Assembly: GCA_013151535.1 (NCBI GenBank)
Contig: JAADIC010000120.1
Location: forward strand, 1 to 14,939
Direction: 5' to 3'
Length of the DNA: 14,939 bases
DNA from: Alphaproteobacteria bacterium
Lineage (GTDB): Bacteria > Pseudomonadota > Alphaproteobacteria > Rhodobacterales > Rhodobacteraceae
Under the pieces are notes generated by a model. The model was not told the origin of the DNA, ran no database searches, and saw only the letters and a list, made by a program, of their open reading frames with translations. Within the stretch, counting starts at the first letter, position 1. Every line of letters starts with the position of its first letter. A program made the position numbers and the translations under genes. Below, in pieces: positions 1 to 7,000 of the stretch.

Positions 1-1052
1 GGTCGATCAGTTCCACTGTGGCGCGGTCCGGCCCATTCGGGCGTATAATCGCGGCGCGGGGCGGGCGGGTTGAGCGCACCTTGACCATGATGCGCCGCTC
101 GGCCAGATCATCAAACGCGCCATCCCCCAGCCAATTGACCTCGCCAATCGGGAAACTGGCCGTGGCCAGCGCCGATTTCGGCCCGACGATCACACGATGC
201 GTGTCGATATCCAGCTTGACCACATAAAGCGGATCACCGCCACCAATGCCAAGGCCGCGCCGCTGACCGATGGTGTAATGGATCACGCCTTTATGTCTGC
301 CCAGAACCTTGCCCTCAAGATCAACGATCTCGCCGGGTTCGGCCGCGCCGGGGCGCAGTTTCTCGATCACCGAGGCGTAGGAACCATTCGGCACGAAACA
401 AATATCCTGACTGTCGGGTTTATCGGCCACCGGCAGGCCGTATTTGCGCGCCAATGCGCGGGTTTCGGCCTTGGATTTCAAATGTCCCAGCGGAAAGCGC
501 AGATATTCAAGCTGATCGGGCTTGGTTGAAAACAGGAAATAGGATTGATCGCGCGCGGGGTCACCAGCCATGTGCAACTCGGCCCCGTTCACCCCGTCAA
601 AGCGCTGGATATAATGGCCCGTGGCCATGCAATCGGCATCCAGATCCTTGGCGGTTTCCAGCAGATCGCGGAATTTCACCCGCTCGTTGCAGCGAATGCA
701 CGGCACCGGGGTTGCGCCCGCCATGTATGGAATCGGCGAATTCCTCGATCACCGCGTCCTTGAATTTGCTTTCGTAATCAAGCACATAATGGGGAAACCC
801 GATTTCATCGGCAACCCGGCGCGCGTCATGAATATCGCGCCCGGCGCAGCAGGCCCCCTTTTTGGCCAAAGCTGCCCCATGATCGTAAAGCTGCAAGGTG
901 ACGCCGATGACATCATACCCCTCATCGGCCAGCATCGCCGCCACAACCGAGCTGTCGACACCGCCCGACATGGCCACGACCACGCGGGTTTGGGCAGGTG
1001 TTTTGGCGAATCCCAGCGAATTCAGCCCTGATTTTTTGGCAGCATTACCCAT
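1..1052 (-). CDS. mnmA: tRNA 2-thiouridine(34) synthase MnmA, frameshifted and cut by the window edge
   Basis: MnmA activates U34 of Lys, Glu and Gln tRNAs with ATP and inserts sulfur delivered by a persulfide relay (family knowledge). The ATG at 1052 opens a protein with the PP-loop SGGVDSS at residues 29-35. The frame holds through EEFADS, then breaks near 728-730; one surplus base on the minus strand (A728 or one adjacent C) shifts it. With that base removed, reading continues without a stop to the window edge: YMAGATPVPCIRCNERVKF with the first catalytic Cys (about 118), then MATGHY, then DSQDICF with the second Cys (about 218), then TIGQRRGLGIGG. About 350 residues are visible, so only the extreme C-terminus is missing. 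Everything past the break is intact, so a sequencing error or very recent mutation is likelier than an old pseudogene. As written, translation stops near 597. It diverges from sciP across 129 bases. Confidence 0.93.
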
Positions 1053-1181
1053 CGTTCATCTCATTTTCAGGATTCACTCGTAATATAGGAAAATCTTAGG
1101 CGTTCTCAAGGGATGCTTTAGCGGTCTTTTAAGATTGTGCGGTCACTCTGACGTGGTGGGCACAGGAAGAAAGGAACGGGT

Positions 1182-1460
1182 GTGTATATCAGGAAGGGAA
1201 AAGGGCCGGTGTTTGTGACCTTGAAAGATGGCAGTAAAATGAGCAGGGCAGATTTGCCACCCGCAAAAACCCGCCGCTGGGTGGCCAGCCGCAAAGCGCG
1301 GGTTGTAACCGCGGTCGAGGCCGGGTTGCTTGACGTGAAAGAGGCTTGCGAGATTTATGATCTCAGCAAAGAAGAACTTTTGGATTGGTGTAATCGCGCC
1401 AAAATCCACGGCGAAGCGGCGCTAAAAGCCACCGCTGCGCAAAAATATAGACAACCTTAG
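1182..1460 (+). CDS. sciP: SciP, CtrA-inhibitory protein (DUF1153 family)
   Basis: The 92-residue protein matches the DUF1153/SciP family over its full length: an N-terminal strand region, then SRADLPPAKTRRWV (about residues 21-34), then a basic helix-turn-helix-like region (SRKARVV, VKEACEIYDLSKEEL) and the C-terminal KYRQ. In Caulobacter, SciP binds CtrA and blocks its activation of target promoters, sharpening cell-cycle transcription; a similar role is inferred here. The start is GTG at 1182, preceded by AAGGAA at 1171-1176 at good spacing; the codons just upstream in the same frame offer no other start. It ends 95 bases before ctrA on the same strand, so the antagonist is encoded next to its target. 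Family assignment is firm; function in this organism is inferred. Confidence 0.92.
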   Translation: MYIRKGKGPVFVTLKDGSKMSRADLPPAKTRRWVASRKARVVTAVEAGLLDVKEACEIYDLSKEELLDWCNRAKIHGEAALKATAAQKYRQP

Positions 1461-1487
1461 ATTGTGGCGTTAAGAACTGTGTCATGG

Positions 1488-1504
1488 GTAACCACTGATT
1501 AACC
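1488..1504 (+). promoter_or_regulatory. Probable CtrA binding site upstream of ctrA
   Basis: The bases read GTAACC-N5-TTAACC, one mismatch from the TTAA-N7-TTAA CtrA consensus; the second half continues as TTAACCAT (1499-1506), the classic half-site. It lies 52 bases before the ctrA start, in the sciP-ctrA gap, where CtrA autoregulation would be expected. The same architecture recurs at 10844-10860. Binding is inferred from the motif only. Confidence 0.55.
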
Positions 1505-1533
1505 ATTCTAGTTCATGTTGCGTTAGGAGCCCG

Positions 1534-1538
1534 GATTC
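1534..1538 (+). promoter_or_regulatory. GANTC site in the ctrA leader (candidate CcrM methylation site)
   Basis: GATTC lies 17 bases before the ctrA ATG and just upstream of its strong ribosome binding site GGAGGA (1545-1550). CcrM methylates GANTC in alphaproteobacteria, and in Caulobacter a GANTC in a ctrA promoter makes transcription depend on methylation state. Whether this copy works that way is inference; a five-base motif can occur by chance. Confidence 0.35.
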
Positions 1539-1555
1539 TATTTTGGAGGAATACC

Positions 1556-2269
1556 ATGCGCATTCTGTTGGTCGAAGATGACCCTACCACCTCGAAAAGC
1601 ATCGAATTGATGCTGGGAAATGCAAATCTGAACGTCTATGCCACCGATCTTGGCGAAGAAGGCATCGACCTTGCCAAGCTATATGATTACGATCTGATCC
1701 TGCTGGATCTGAACCTGCCTGATATGAACGGCCATGAGGTTTTGCGCCAATTACGCCGCGCCCGGATTGATACGCCCATCCTGATCCTGTCGGGCAATGA
1801 CGATGCCCAAAACAAGATCAAGGGGTTCGGCTTTGGCGCTGACGACTATTTGACCAAACCGTTTCACCGTGAAGAACTGATCGCGCGCATCCACGCCATC
1901 ATCCGCCGCTCCAAGGGGCACGCCCAGTCGATCATTACGACCGGGGCCATATTGGTCAACCTTGACGCGAAAACCGTCGAAGTTGGCGGCGCGCCGGTGC
2001 ATCTGACCGGCAAAGAATACCAGATGCTGGAACTTCTGTCGTTGCGCAAGGGCACGACCCTGACAAAAGAAATGTTTCTGAACCATCTTTATGGGGGCAT
2101 GGACGAACCCGAACTGAAAATCATCGACGTGTTCATCTGCAAGCTGCGCAAAAAGCTGTCGGTCGCCACAGGCGGGGAAAACAATATCGAAACGGTCTGG
2201 GGGCGGGGCTATGTGCTGCGTGATCCAGAGTGGTTGGAACTGCCCGAACCCATGGCGGTTGGTGCCTGA
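1556..2269 (+). CDS. ctrA: Response regulator CtrA, cell-cycle/motility master regulator
   Basis: This is a 237-residue OmpR-class response regulator. The receiver domain covers about residues 1-115, with the acidic pocket D8/D9, phosphoacceptor D51 in LILLDLNLPDMNG, S79 in the LSGN segment and K101 in DDYLTKPF. A winged-helix DNA-binding domain follows (about 125-228) with LTGKEYQMLELL, the KIIDVFICKLRKKL recognition region and WGRGYVL near the end. These signatures are diagnostic of CtrA rather than a generic OmpR protein. CtrA is phosphorylated through the CckA-ChpT relay and in Rhodobacterales controls flagellar motility, gene transfer agents and related traits (family knowledge). The ATG has a strong GGAGGA ribosome binding site. 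Upstream lie a CtrA-type site and a GANTC; directly upstream is sciP. ligA follows after 67 bases with no terminator seen between them. Confidence 0.97.
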   Translation: MRILLVEDDPTTSKSIELMLGNANLNVYATDLGEEGIDLAKLYDYDLILLDLNLPDMNGHEVLRQLRRARIDTPILILSGNDDAQNKIKGFGFGADDYLTKPFHREELIARIHAIIRRSKGHAQSIITTGAILVNLDAKTVEVGGAPVHLTGKEYQMLELLSLRKGTTLTKEMFLNHLYGGMDEPELKIIDVFICKLRKKLSVATGGENNIETVWGRGYVLRDPEWLELPEPMAVGA

Positions 2270-2336
2270 GGGCGGAATTCTTCTGGACCTTAAAGCTGGC
2301 TGGACTTATCCCTTTTCACAAGACTAGGGGGATGTC

Positions 2337-4466
2337 ATGGCAGCGGAAAAACCGGTTGAAGAGTTGACGCGTGACGAGGCGACGCGCGAATTGATCGTCC
2401 TTGCACGGGTGATTGGGCAGGCCAACACAGCCTATCACGCCCAAGACGCGCCCGAACTGTCTGACGCCGCCTATGACGCACTGCGCCAACGCAACGCCGC
2501 AATCGAGGCGCGTTTTGCTGATCTGAAACGCAGCGATAGCCCCAGCGATCAAGTTGGCGCGACCCCGCGCGAAGGTTTTGCCAAGGTCAAACACGCTGTG
2601 CGGATGATGTCGCTTGGCAACGCCTTCACGGATGAAAACGTCGTGGAATTTACCGCCCGTATTCGGAAATTCCTGGGTCTCAAACCAGATGATCGGCTGG
2701 ATTTCACGGCAGAACCCAAGATTGACGGGCTATCCCTGTCGCTGCGCTATGAAGACGGTGTGCTGACGCAGGCCGCCACCCGTGGAGATGGCGAGGTCGG
2801 CGAGAATGTCACAGATAACGCGTACACCATCACCAACATTCCACATGAAATTCCGGGCGCGCCCAAAATCCTTGAAGTTCGGGGGGAGGTTTACATGCGC
2901 CATCAGGATTTCGAGGCTCTGAACAAACGCCAGATCGCCGCTGGTAACAAACCCTTCGCCAATCCCCGCAACGCCGCCGCCGGTTCGTTGCGCCAACTTG
3001 ACAGCTCAATCACAAAATCACGCCCCTTACGGTTTTTCGCCTATGCCTGGGGCGAGATTTCAGACCCGTTGGCGAAAACCCAGTTCGACGCGATCCAGCA
3101 CTTTGCCGATTTCGGCTTTTCCGTCAATCCACTCTTGGCGCTGTGCCGCACCTCAGATGATTTACTGAAACAGTATCGCTGGATTGAAGAACAACGCGCC
3201 ACGCTTGGTTATGACATTGACGGGGTGGTCTACAAGGTTAACGATCTGGGATTTCAGGCCCGCCTGGGCTTTCGCTCAACCACACCCCGCTGGGCCATTG
3301 CCCATAAATTCCCGGCCGAAATCGCCCATACATTGCTGGAAGACATCGAAATCCAGGTCGGCCGCACCGGCGCATTGTCCCCGGTTGCCCGCCTGAAACC
3401 GGTAACGGTTGGCGGTGTGGTTGTCTCGAACGCCACACTCCATAACGAGGATTACATCGCCGGGCGGGATTCCAAAGGCCGGCTGATCCGTGACGGGCGC
3501 GATATTCGCATCGGTGACTGGGTCGAGGTATACCGCGCCGGTGACGTGATCCCGAAGATCCGCGACGTGGATATCAGCAAACGCAGCCCCGACAGCAAGC
3601 CCTATATCTTTCCCGACAAATGCCCGGAATGCGGCTCAGACGCTTTACGCGAAGCGGGGGATTCGGTGTCGCGCTGCACCGGTGGGCTGATCTGCCCGGC
3701 GCAAGCGGTTGAAAAACTGAAACATTTCGTCTCGCGCGGGGCGTTTGACATCGAAGGCCTCGGGGCCAAACAGATCGAGGCGTTTTTTGACGATGAACAG
3801 CTTCCAATCCACGAACCGGACGACATCTTCACGCTTCAGGCGCGCGATGCCAAAAACCTGACAAAACTGAAAAACCGCGATGGCTGGGGCGATCTTTCGG
3901 CCCAGAACCTGTTCGCTGCCATTGCCGAGAAACGCAAAATTCCGCTCAACCGGCTGATTTTTGCCCTTGGTATCCGGCATGTGGGTGACAGTTCCGCCAC
4001 GCTTTTGGCGGGGCATTATGGGTCTTGGCAGGCGCTTGAAGAAAATCTAAAAAAAGCAACAATCGGCGAAGGGCCGGAATGGCAGGATTTGCTCAGCATT
4101 GACGGTGTCGGCGCCGTGATGGCGACCGCCCTTGTAACCGCGTTTCATCAAGCGGCCTCGCGCGCCTCGATCGATCGATTGTTGCAACATCTCACTGTAA
4201 AAAACGCGGTGATTGCAAGCCCGCCCGGCAGCCCGGTCGCGGGGCTGGTCGTGGTTTTCACCGGCACGCTTAAGCAGATGAGCCGGGCCGAGGCCAAAGC
4301 CACCGCCGAAAAACTGGGGGCCAGGGTGACAGGCTCGGTTTCGGCCAAGACCGATCTGGTGATTGCCGGCCCCGGGGCGGGCTCCAAGGCGAAAAAAGCC
4401 GCGGAACTGGGAATTCGCACGCTTTCCGAGCAGGAATGGCTTGAATTGACCGGGTCAAATCCCTGA
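2337..4466 (+). CDS. ligA: NAD-dependent DNA ligase LigA
   Basis: LigA seals nicks using NAD+ and joins Okazaki fragments. The 709-residue protein shows the full domain order: N-terminal Ia domain with the conserved YHxxDAPELSDAAYDAL-type segment (about 33-49), the adenylation domain with the active-site lysine K128 in EPKIDGLS, an OB-fold region, a zinc finger with C429, C432, C447 and C453 (spacing as in E. coli LigA), helix-hairpin-helix repeats (FDIEGLGAKQIEAF, GIRHVG, IDGVGAVMATAL) and a C-terminal BRCT domain (about 631-709). Length is slightly above the usual 670-700. The ATG is preceded by AGGGGGA at 2326-2332. recG begins 11 bases after the stop, which suggests one transcript. Confidence 0.98.
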   Translation: MAAEKPVEELTRDEATRELIVLARVIGQANTAYHAQDAPELSDAAYDALRQRNAAIEARFADLKRSDSPSDQVGATPREGFAKVKHAVRMMSLGNAFTDENVVEFTARIRKFLGLKPDDRLDFTAEPKIDGLSLSLRYEDGVLTQAATRGDGEVGENVTDNAYTITNIPHEIPGAPKILEVRGEVYMRHQDFEALNKRQIAAGNKPFANPRNAAAGSLRQLDSSITKSRPLRFFAYAWGEISDPLAKTQFDAIQHFADFGFSVNPLLALCRTSDDLLKQYRWIEEQRATLGYDIDGVVYKVNDLGFQARLGFRSTTPRWAIAHKFPAEIAHTLLEDIEIQVGRTGALSPVARLKPVTVGGVVVSNATLHNEDYIAGRDSKGRLIRDGRDIRIGDWVEVYRAGDVIPKIRDVDISKRSPDSKPYIFPDKCPECGSDALREAGDSVSRCTGGLICPAQAVEKLKHFVSRGAFDIEGLGAKQIEAFFDDEQLPIHEPDDIFTLQARDAKNLTKLKNRDGWGDLSAQNLFAAIAEKRKIPLNRLIFALGIRHVGDSSATLLAGHYGSWQALEENLKKATIGEGPEWQDLLSIDGVGAVMATALVTAFHQAASRASIDRLLQHLTVKNAVIASPPGSPVAGLVVVFTGTLKQMSRAEAKATAEKLGARVTGSVSAKTDLVIAGPGAGSKAKKAAELGIRTLSEQEWLELTGSNP

Positions 4467-4477
4467 CACTCGGCCCC

Positions 4478-6568
4478 ATGAGCACGCGCCCCGAAATCCT
4501 GTTTCCGCTTTTCGCCGAGATCACCAAACTGGCGGGGGTCGGCCCCAAGCTGGCCAAGCATTTTGAAACCCTCGGGGTCACCAAACCGCGCGATTTGCTG
4601 TTCACGCTGCCCCATTCCGGCATCAACCGGAATATCCGCAACTCGATCCGCGAAATCGAAGCGCCGGATGTGGCGACGGTCGAGGTTGAGGTTGGCATGC
4701 ATCAGCCAAATGCCGTCAAGGGGCGGCCATACCGGGTGAATGTAGAGGATGCGCAGACCTCGTTCCAACTGGTGTTTTTCCATGCGCGGGCCGATTATCT
4801 GCGCCGGTTGCTGCCAACCGGCCAACGACGGATCGTCTCGGGCAAGGTGGAAATATTTGATAACGTTGCACAAATGGTGCATCCGGATCATGTTTTGGCG
4901 CTGGATGAGGCAGAGTCGATCCCCGCGTTTGAGCCAGTCTATCCGTTAAGCGCCGGCCTCAGCCAGAAAGTCATGCGCAAGGCGGCTTTGGACGCGCTGG
5001 CCCGCGCCCCGAAACTTGCGGAATGGATCGAGCCGAGCCTGAAAGCGGCGCAGGGCTGGCCCGATTGGAACCCTGCAATCGACGCCGCCCATAATCCGCA
5101 ATCCGGCGCGGAAACCTCGCCGCGCACCCCCACCCGCATGCGTCTGGCCTATGACGAAATGTTCGCCCATCAGTTAACCTTGGCCTTGGCGCGGGCCAAG
5201 ATCAGGCGCGGCAAGGGGATTGCCAGCGTCGCCACCGGCAAGATCCAATCCAAGGTCTTGAAAAATCTGCCTTATCGGCCGACAGATGCGCAAGATCGGG
5301 CGATTCGCGAGATCGCTGATGATCTGGCGTCACCGCTCAGGATGAACCGCTTGTTACAGGGCGATGTCGGCTCGGGCAAAACGCTGGTCGCGCTGATGGC
5401 GCTTTTGTGCGTGGTTGAAGCGGGCGGGCAGGGGGTGATGATGGCCCCCACCGAAATTCTGGCCCGCCAACATTTGGAAAGCCTGCGCCCGATGATGGAA
5501 AACGCCGGCGTTGTGATGGAGCTTTTGACTGGGCGTGACAAGGGCGGTGAGCGGGCGGCAAAGCTGAAAGCGCTGGCGCAAGGTGATATCCAGATCCTGC
5601 TGGGCACCCATGCGGTTTTTCAAAAGGATGTTGATTTCAATGACTTACGCCTTGCAGTGATTGACGAGCAGCACCGCTTCGGGGTGCAACAGCGCATGGA
5701 TCTCGGCCAGAAGGGCCGCGCGGTCGACATTCTGGTGATGACAGCCACCCCAATTCCGCGTTCGCTGCAACTGGCGCAATATGGTGATATGGATGTGTCG
5801 GTGCTGGATGAAAAACCGCCGGGGCGCAAGCCGATCAAGACCGTGGCCCTGCCAAACGGCCGCATTAACGAGGTGATTTCCCACCTTGAAGCCGCAATTG
5901 CAGCCGGGCGGCAGGCCTATTGGGTGTGCCCATTGGTGTCTGAGAGTGAAACCGTCGACTGGACGGCGGCGGCCGAGCGGTTTCGCAGCCTGCGTCTGGC
6001 CCTTGGCGAGGACGCGGTTGGCCTTGTCCATGGCCAGATGCCCGCTGCCGAAAAAGACGCGGCGATGGCGGCTTTTGTGGCGGGTGAAACCAAGGTTCTG
6101 GTGGCCACGACCGTGATCGAGGTTGGCGTCGATGTGCCGAACGCCTCGATCATGGTGATCGAGCGCGCGGAAAATTTTGGCCTTGCGCAATTGCATCAAT
6201 TGCGCGGGCGGGTCGGGCGCGGCTCGCAAGCGTCGTCTTGTCTGATGGTTTATGCGCCGCCTCTGGGGCAGGCGGCCGAGCAACGCCTGAACGCCATGCG
6301 CGAAAGCGAAGACGGGTTCATTCTGGCCGAGATCGATCTGAAATTGCGCGGTGCCGGCGATGTTCTGGGCGTGGCGCAATCCGGCTTGCCGCGTTTCAAA
6401 ATAGCTGACCTAGAAACCCAGCCCGACGTGATGGCCATGGCGCAGGATGACGCGCGGATGTTGCTTGGAACAGACCCGGACCTGACATCAGCGCGGGGCC
6501 GCGCTGCGCGTGTTCTTTTGTGGTTGATGGAGCGGGATCAGTCTATACGCTTGATATCAATAGGTTAG
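4478..6568 (+). CDS. recG: ATP-dependent DNA helicase RecG
   Basis: RecG reverses stalled replication forks and branch-migrates Holliday junctions. The 696-residue protein has an N-terminal wedge/OB domain (KLAGVGPKLAKHFETLGV near the start, then a DNA-binding wedge around 50-160), helicase motif I GDVGSGKT (295-302), the Walker B box DEQHRFGV (396-403, diagnostic of RecG), motif III TATPIPRS, and motif VI within HQLRGRVGRG (about 570-580). The C-terminus LLWLMERDQSIRLISIG is the normal RecG ending, so the gene is complete. The ATG lies 11 bases after ligA with no clear Shine-Dalgarno sequence, so translation may be coupled to ligA. SSB, a known RecG partner in E. coli, is encoded at the right end of the window. 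The last codons run up to a GTTC-repeat region. Confidence 0.97.
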   Translation: MSTRPEILFPLFAEITKLAGVGPKLAKHFETLGVTKPRDLLFTLPHSGINRNIRNSIREIEAPDVATVEVEVGMHQPNAVKGRPYRVNVEDAQTSFQLVFFHARADYLRRLLPTGQRRIVSGKVEIFDNVAQMVHPDHVLALDEAESIPAFEPVYPLSAGLSQKVMRKAALDALARAPKLAEWIEPSLKAAQGWPDWNPAIDAAHNPQSGAETSPRTPTRMRLAYDEMFAHQLTLALARAKIRRGKGIASVATGKIQSKVLKNLPYRPTDAQDRAIREIADDLASPLRMNRLLQGDVGSGKTLVALMALLCVVEAGGQGVMMAPTEILARQHLESLRPMMENAGVVMELLTGRDKGGERAAKLKALAQGDIQILLGTHAVFQKDVDFNDLRLAVIDEQHRFGVQQRMDLGQKGRAVDILVMTATPIPRSLQLAQYGDMDVSVLDEKPPGRKPIKTVALPNGRINEVISHLEAAIAAGRQAYWVCPLVSESETVDWTAAAERFRSLRLALGEDAVGLVHGQMPAAEKDAAMAAFVAGETKVLVATTVIEVGVDVPNASIMVIERAENFGLAQLHQLRGRVGRGSQASSCLMVYAPPLGQAAEQRLNAMRESEDGFILAEIDLKLRGAGDVLGVAQSGLPRFKIADLETQPDVMAMAQDDARMLLGTDPDLTSARGRAARVLLWLMERDQSIRLISIG

Positions 6569-6591
6569 AGGCCTTACTTCATGTGGGAATG

Positions 6592-6634
6592 CTAAAAAGT
6601 TCGCTAATGTTCCTAAAAAGTTCTTTACAAGTCC
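6592..6634 (+). promoter_or_regulatory. GTTC repeat array with a perfect alphaproteobacterial LexA (SOS) box
   Basis: GTTC occurs at 6599-6602, 6609-6612 and 6620-6623, with a degenerate fourth copy GTCC at 6631-6634. The second and third are exactly seven bases apart, giving GTTC-N7-GTTC, the established LexA operator of alphaproteobacteria; the third and fourth form the same spacing with one mismatch. The 11-base word CTAAAAAGTTC is repeated at 6592-6602 and 6613-6623. The array begins 23 bases after the recG stop and ends 54 bases before a 40-codon ORF. No convincing -35/-10 pair was identified, so the exact promoter is open. LexA binding is inferred from the motif. Confidence 0.6.
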
Positions 6635-6688
6635 TTAAGAAAATGAGAACAAAGAGGCAACAACAAGAACAATCGGCAGGAACAAACC

Positions 6689-6811
6689 ATGATTACCCAG
6701 ATTTCACGGATTCTAAACACCTCATCCTCGCATCTGATCGAGGATATGATCGGCGTTTTCGCGATTTTCATCGTCCTGCTCGCGGGATTAACCCTTCCCG
6801 GACTGATTTAA
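6689..6811 (+). CDS. Small single-pass membrane protein, 40 residues, possibly SOS-controlled
   Basis: An ATG preceded by AGGAAC (6679-6683, spacing about 5-7) opens a 40-codon ORF ending in TAA. The peptide begins MITQISRILNTSSSHLIEDM and continues with a hydrophobic helix at about residues 21-40 (IGVFAIFIVLLAGLTLPGLI), long enough to span a membrane once. There is a single basic residue (R7) plus a His, and an acidic pair E18/D19 just before the helix. I recognise no family with certainty. The context suggests its own unit: a LexA-type operator array upstream and an intrinsic terminator 140 bases downstream. Known SOS-induced short inner-membrane peptides include SidA (a Caulobacter division inhibitor) and TisB (an E. 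coli toxin); similarity here is of layout only. Coding status is supported by the ribosome binding site, the clean helix and the flanking signals, not by homology. Confidence 0.6.
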   Translation: MITQISRILNTSSSHLIEDMIGVFAIFIVLLAGLTLPGLI

Positions 6812-6910
6812 CCTTTTCACCTGCGGTTCGACCGGCTTTGCCACGCGCGAAACTGTCCCCCAACATATGGCGCAGGCCAACAGCTTTGCCTGGCTGATTG
6901 GCGTCTGATC

Positions 6911-6924
6911 TTTGTGATCACAAA
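6911..6924. repeat. 14-base perfect palindrome between the small ORF and its terminator
   Basis: TTTGTGATCACAAA reads the same on both strands. It lies 99 bases after the small ORF stop and 26 bases before the terminator stem. It has no loop, so it fits a dimeric-protein operator better than an RNA hairpin. It resembles contiguous TGTGA/TCACA half-sites without the usual six-base spacer of a CRP site. No regulator can be assigned. Confidence 0.4.
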
Positions 6925-6950
6925 ACCGGATCCTCGAACGCACACCTTGA

Positions 6951-6987
6951 ACGCCGCACATCTTTTGATGTTGCGGCGTCTTTTTTT
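6951..6987 (+). terminator. Strong intrinsic terminator after the small ORF
   Basis: ACGCCGCA (6951-6958) pairs with TGCGGCGT (6972-6979), extended by CATC/GATG (6959-6962 with 6967-6970) across one bulged T and a TTTT loop. CTTTTTTT follows directly. The T-run is only on the plus strand, so it ends rightward transcription from recG or the small ORF and not the leftward scaffold gene that stops at 7001. Confidence 0.9.
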
Positions 6988-7000
6988 GGGACGGATACTG

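Noticed and set aside
1511..1525. GTTC-N7-GTTA upstream of ctrA, one base from a LexA box
   Set aside because: The second half fails the GTTC core and there is no supporting repeat. LexA effects on the CtrA pathway are reported in Rhodobacter, so it was considered, but the match is too weak alone.
4148..4891. 247-codon open frame on the minus strand opposite ligA and recG
   Set aside because: It spans two confident opposite-strand genes and shows no domain; a shadow of high-GC codon bias.
6551..6560. TTGATATCAA palindrome near the end of recG, resembling an FNR/Dnr site
   Set aside because: It lacks the four-base spacer of TTGAT-N4-ATCAA and lies inside conserved recG C-terminal codons.
6520..6897. 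Rightward 125-codon open frame across the recG end and the intergenic gap
   Set aside because: It begins inside recG in another frame, has no domain, runs through the GTTC repeats and the 40-codon ORF, and has low-complexity basic content.
6867..6908. 13-codon ATG frame (MAQANSFAWLIGV) before the terminator
   Set aside because: Too short, no ribosome binding site, and the upstream in-frame residues show no recognisable protein remnant.
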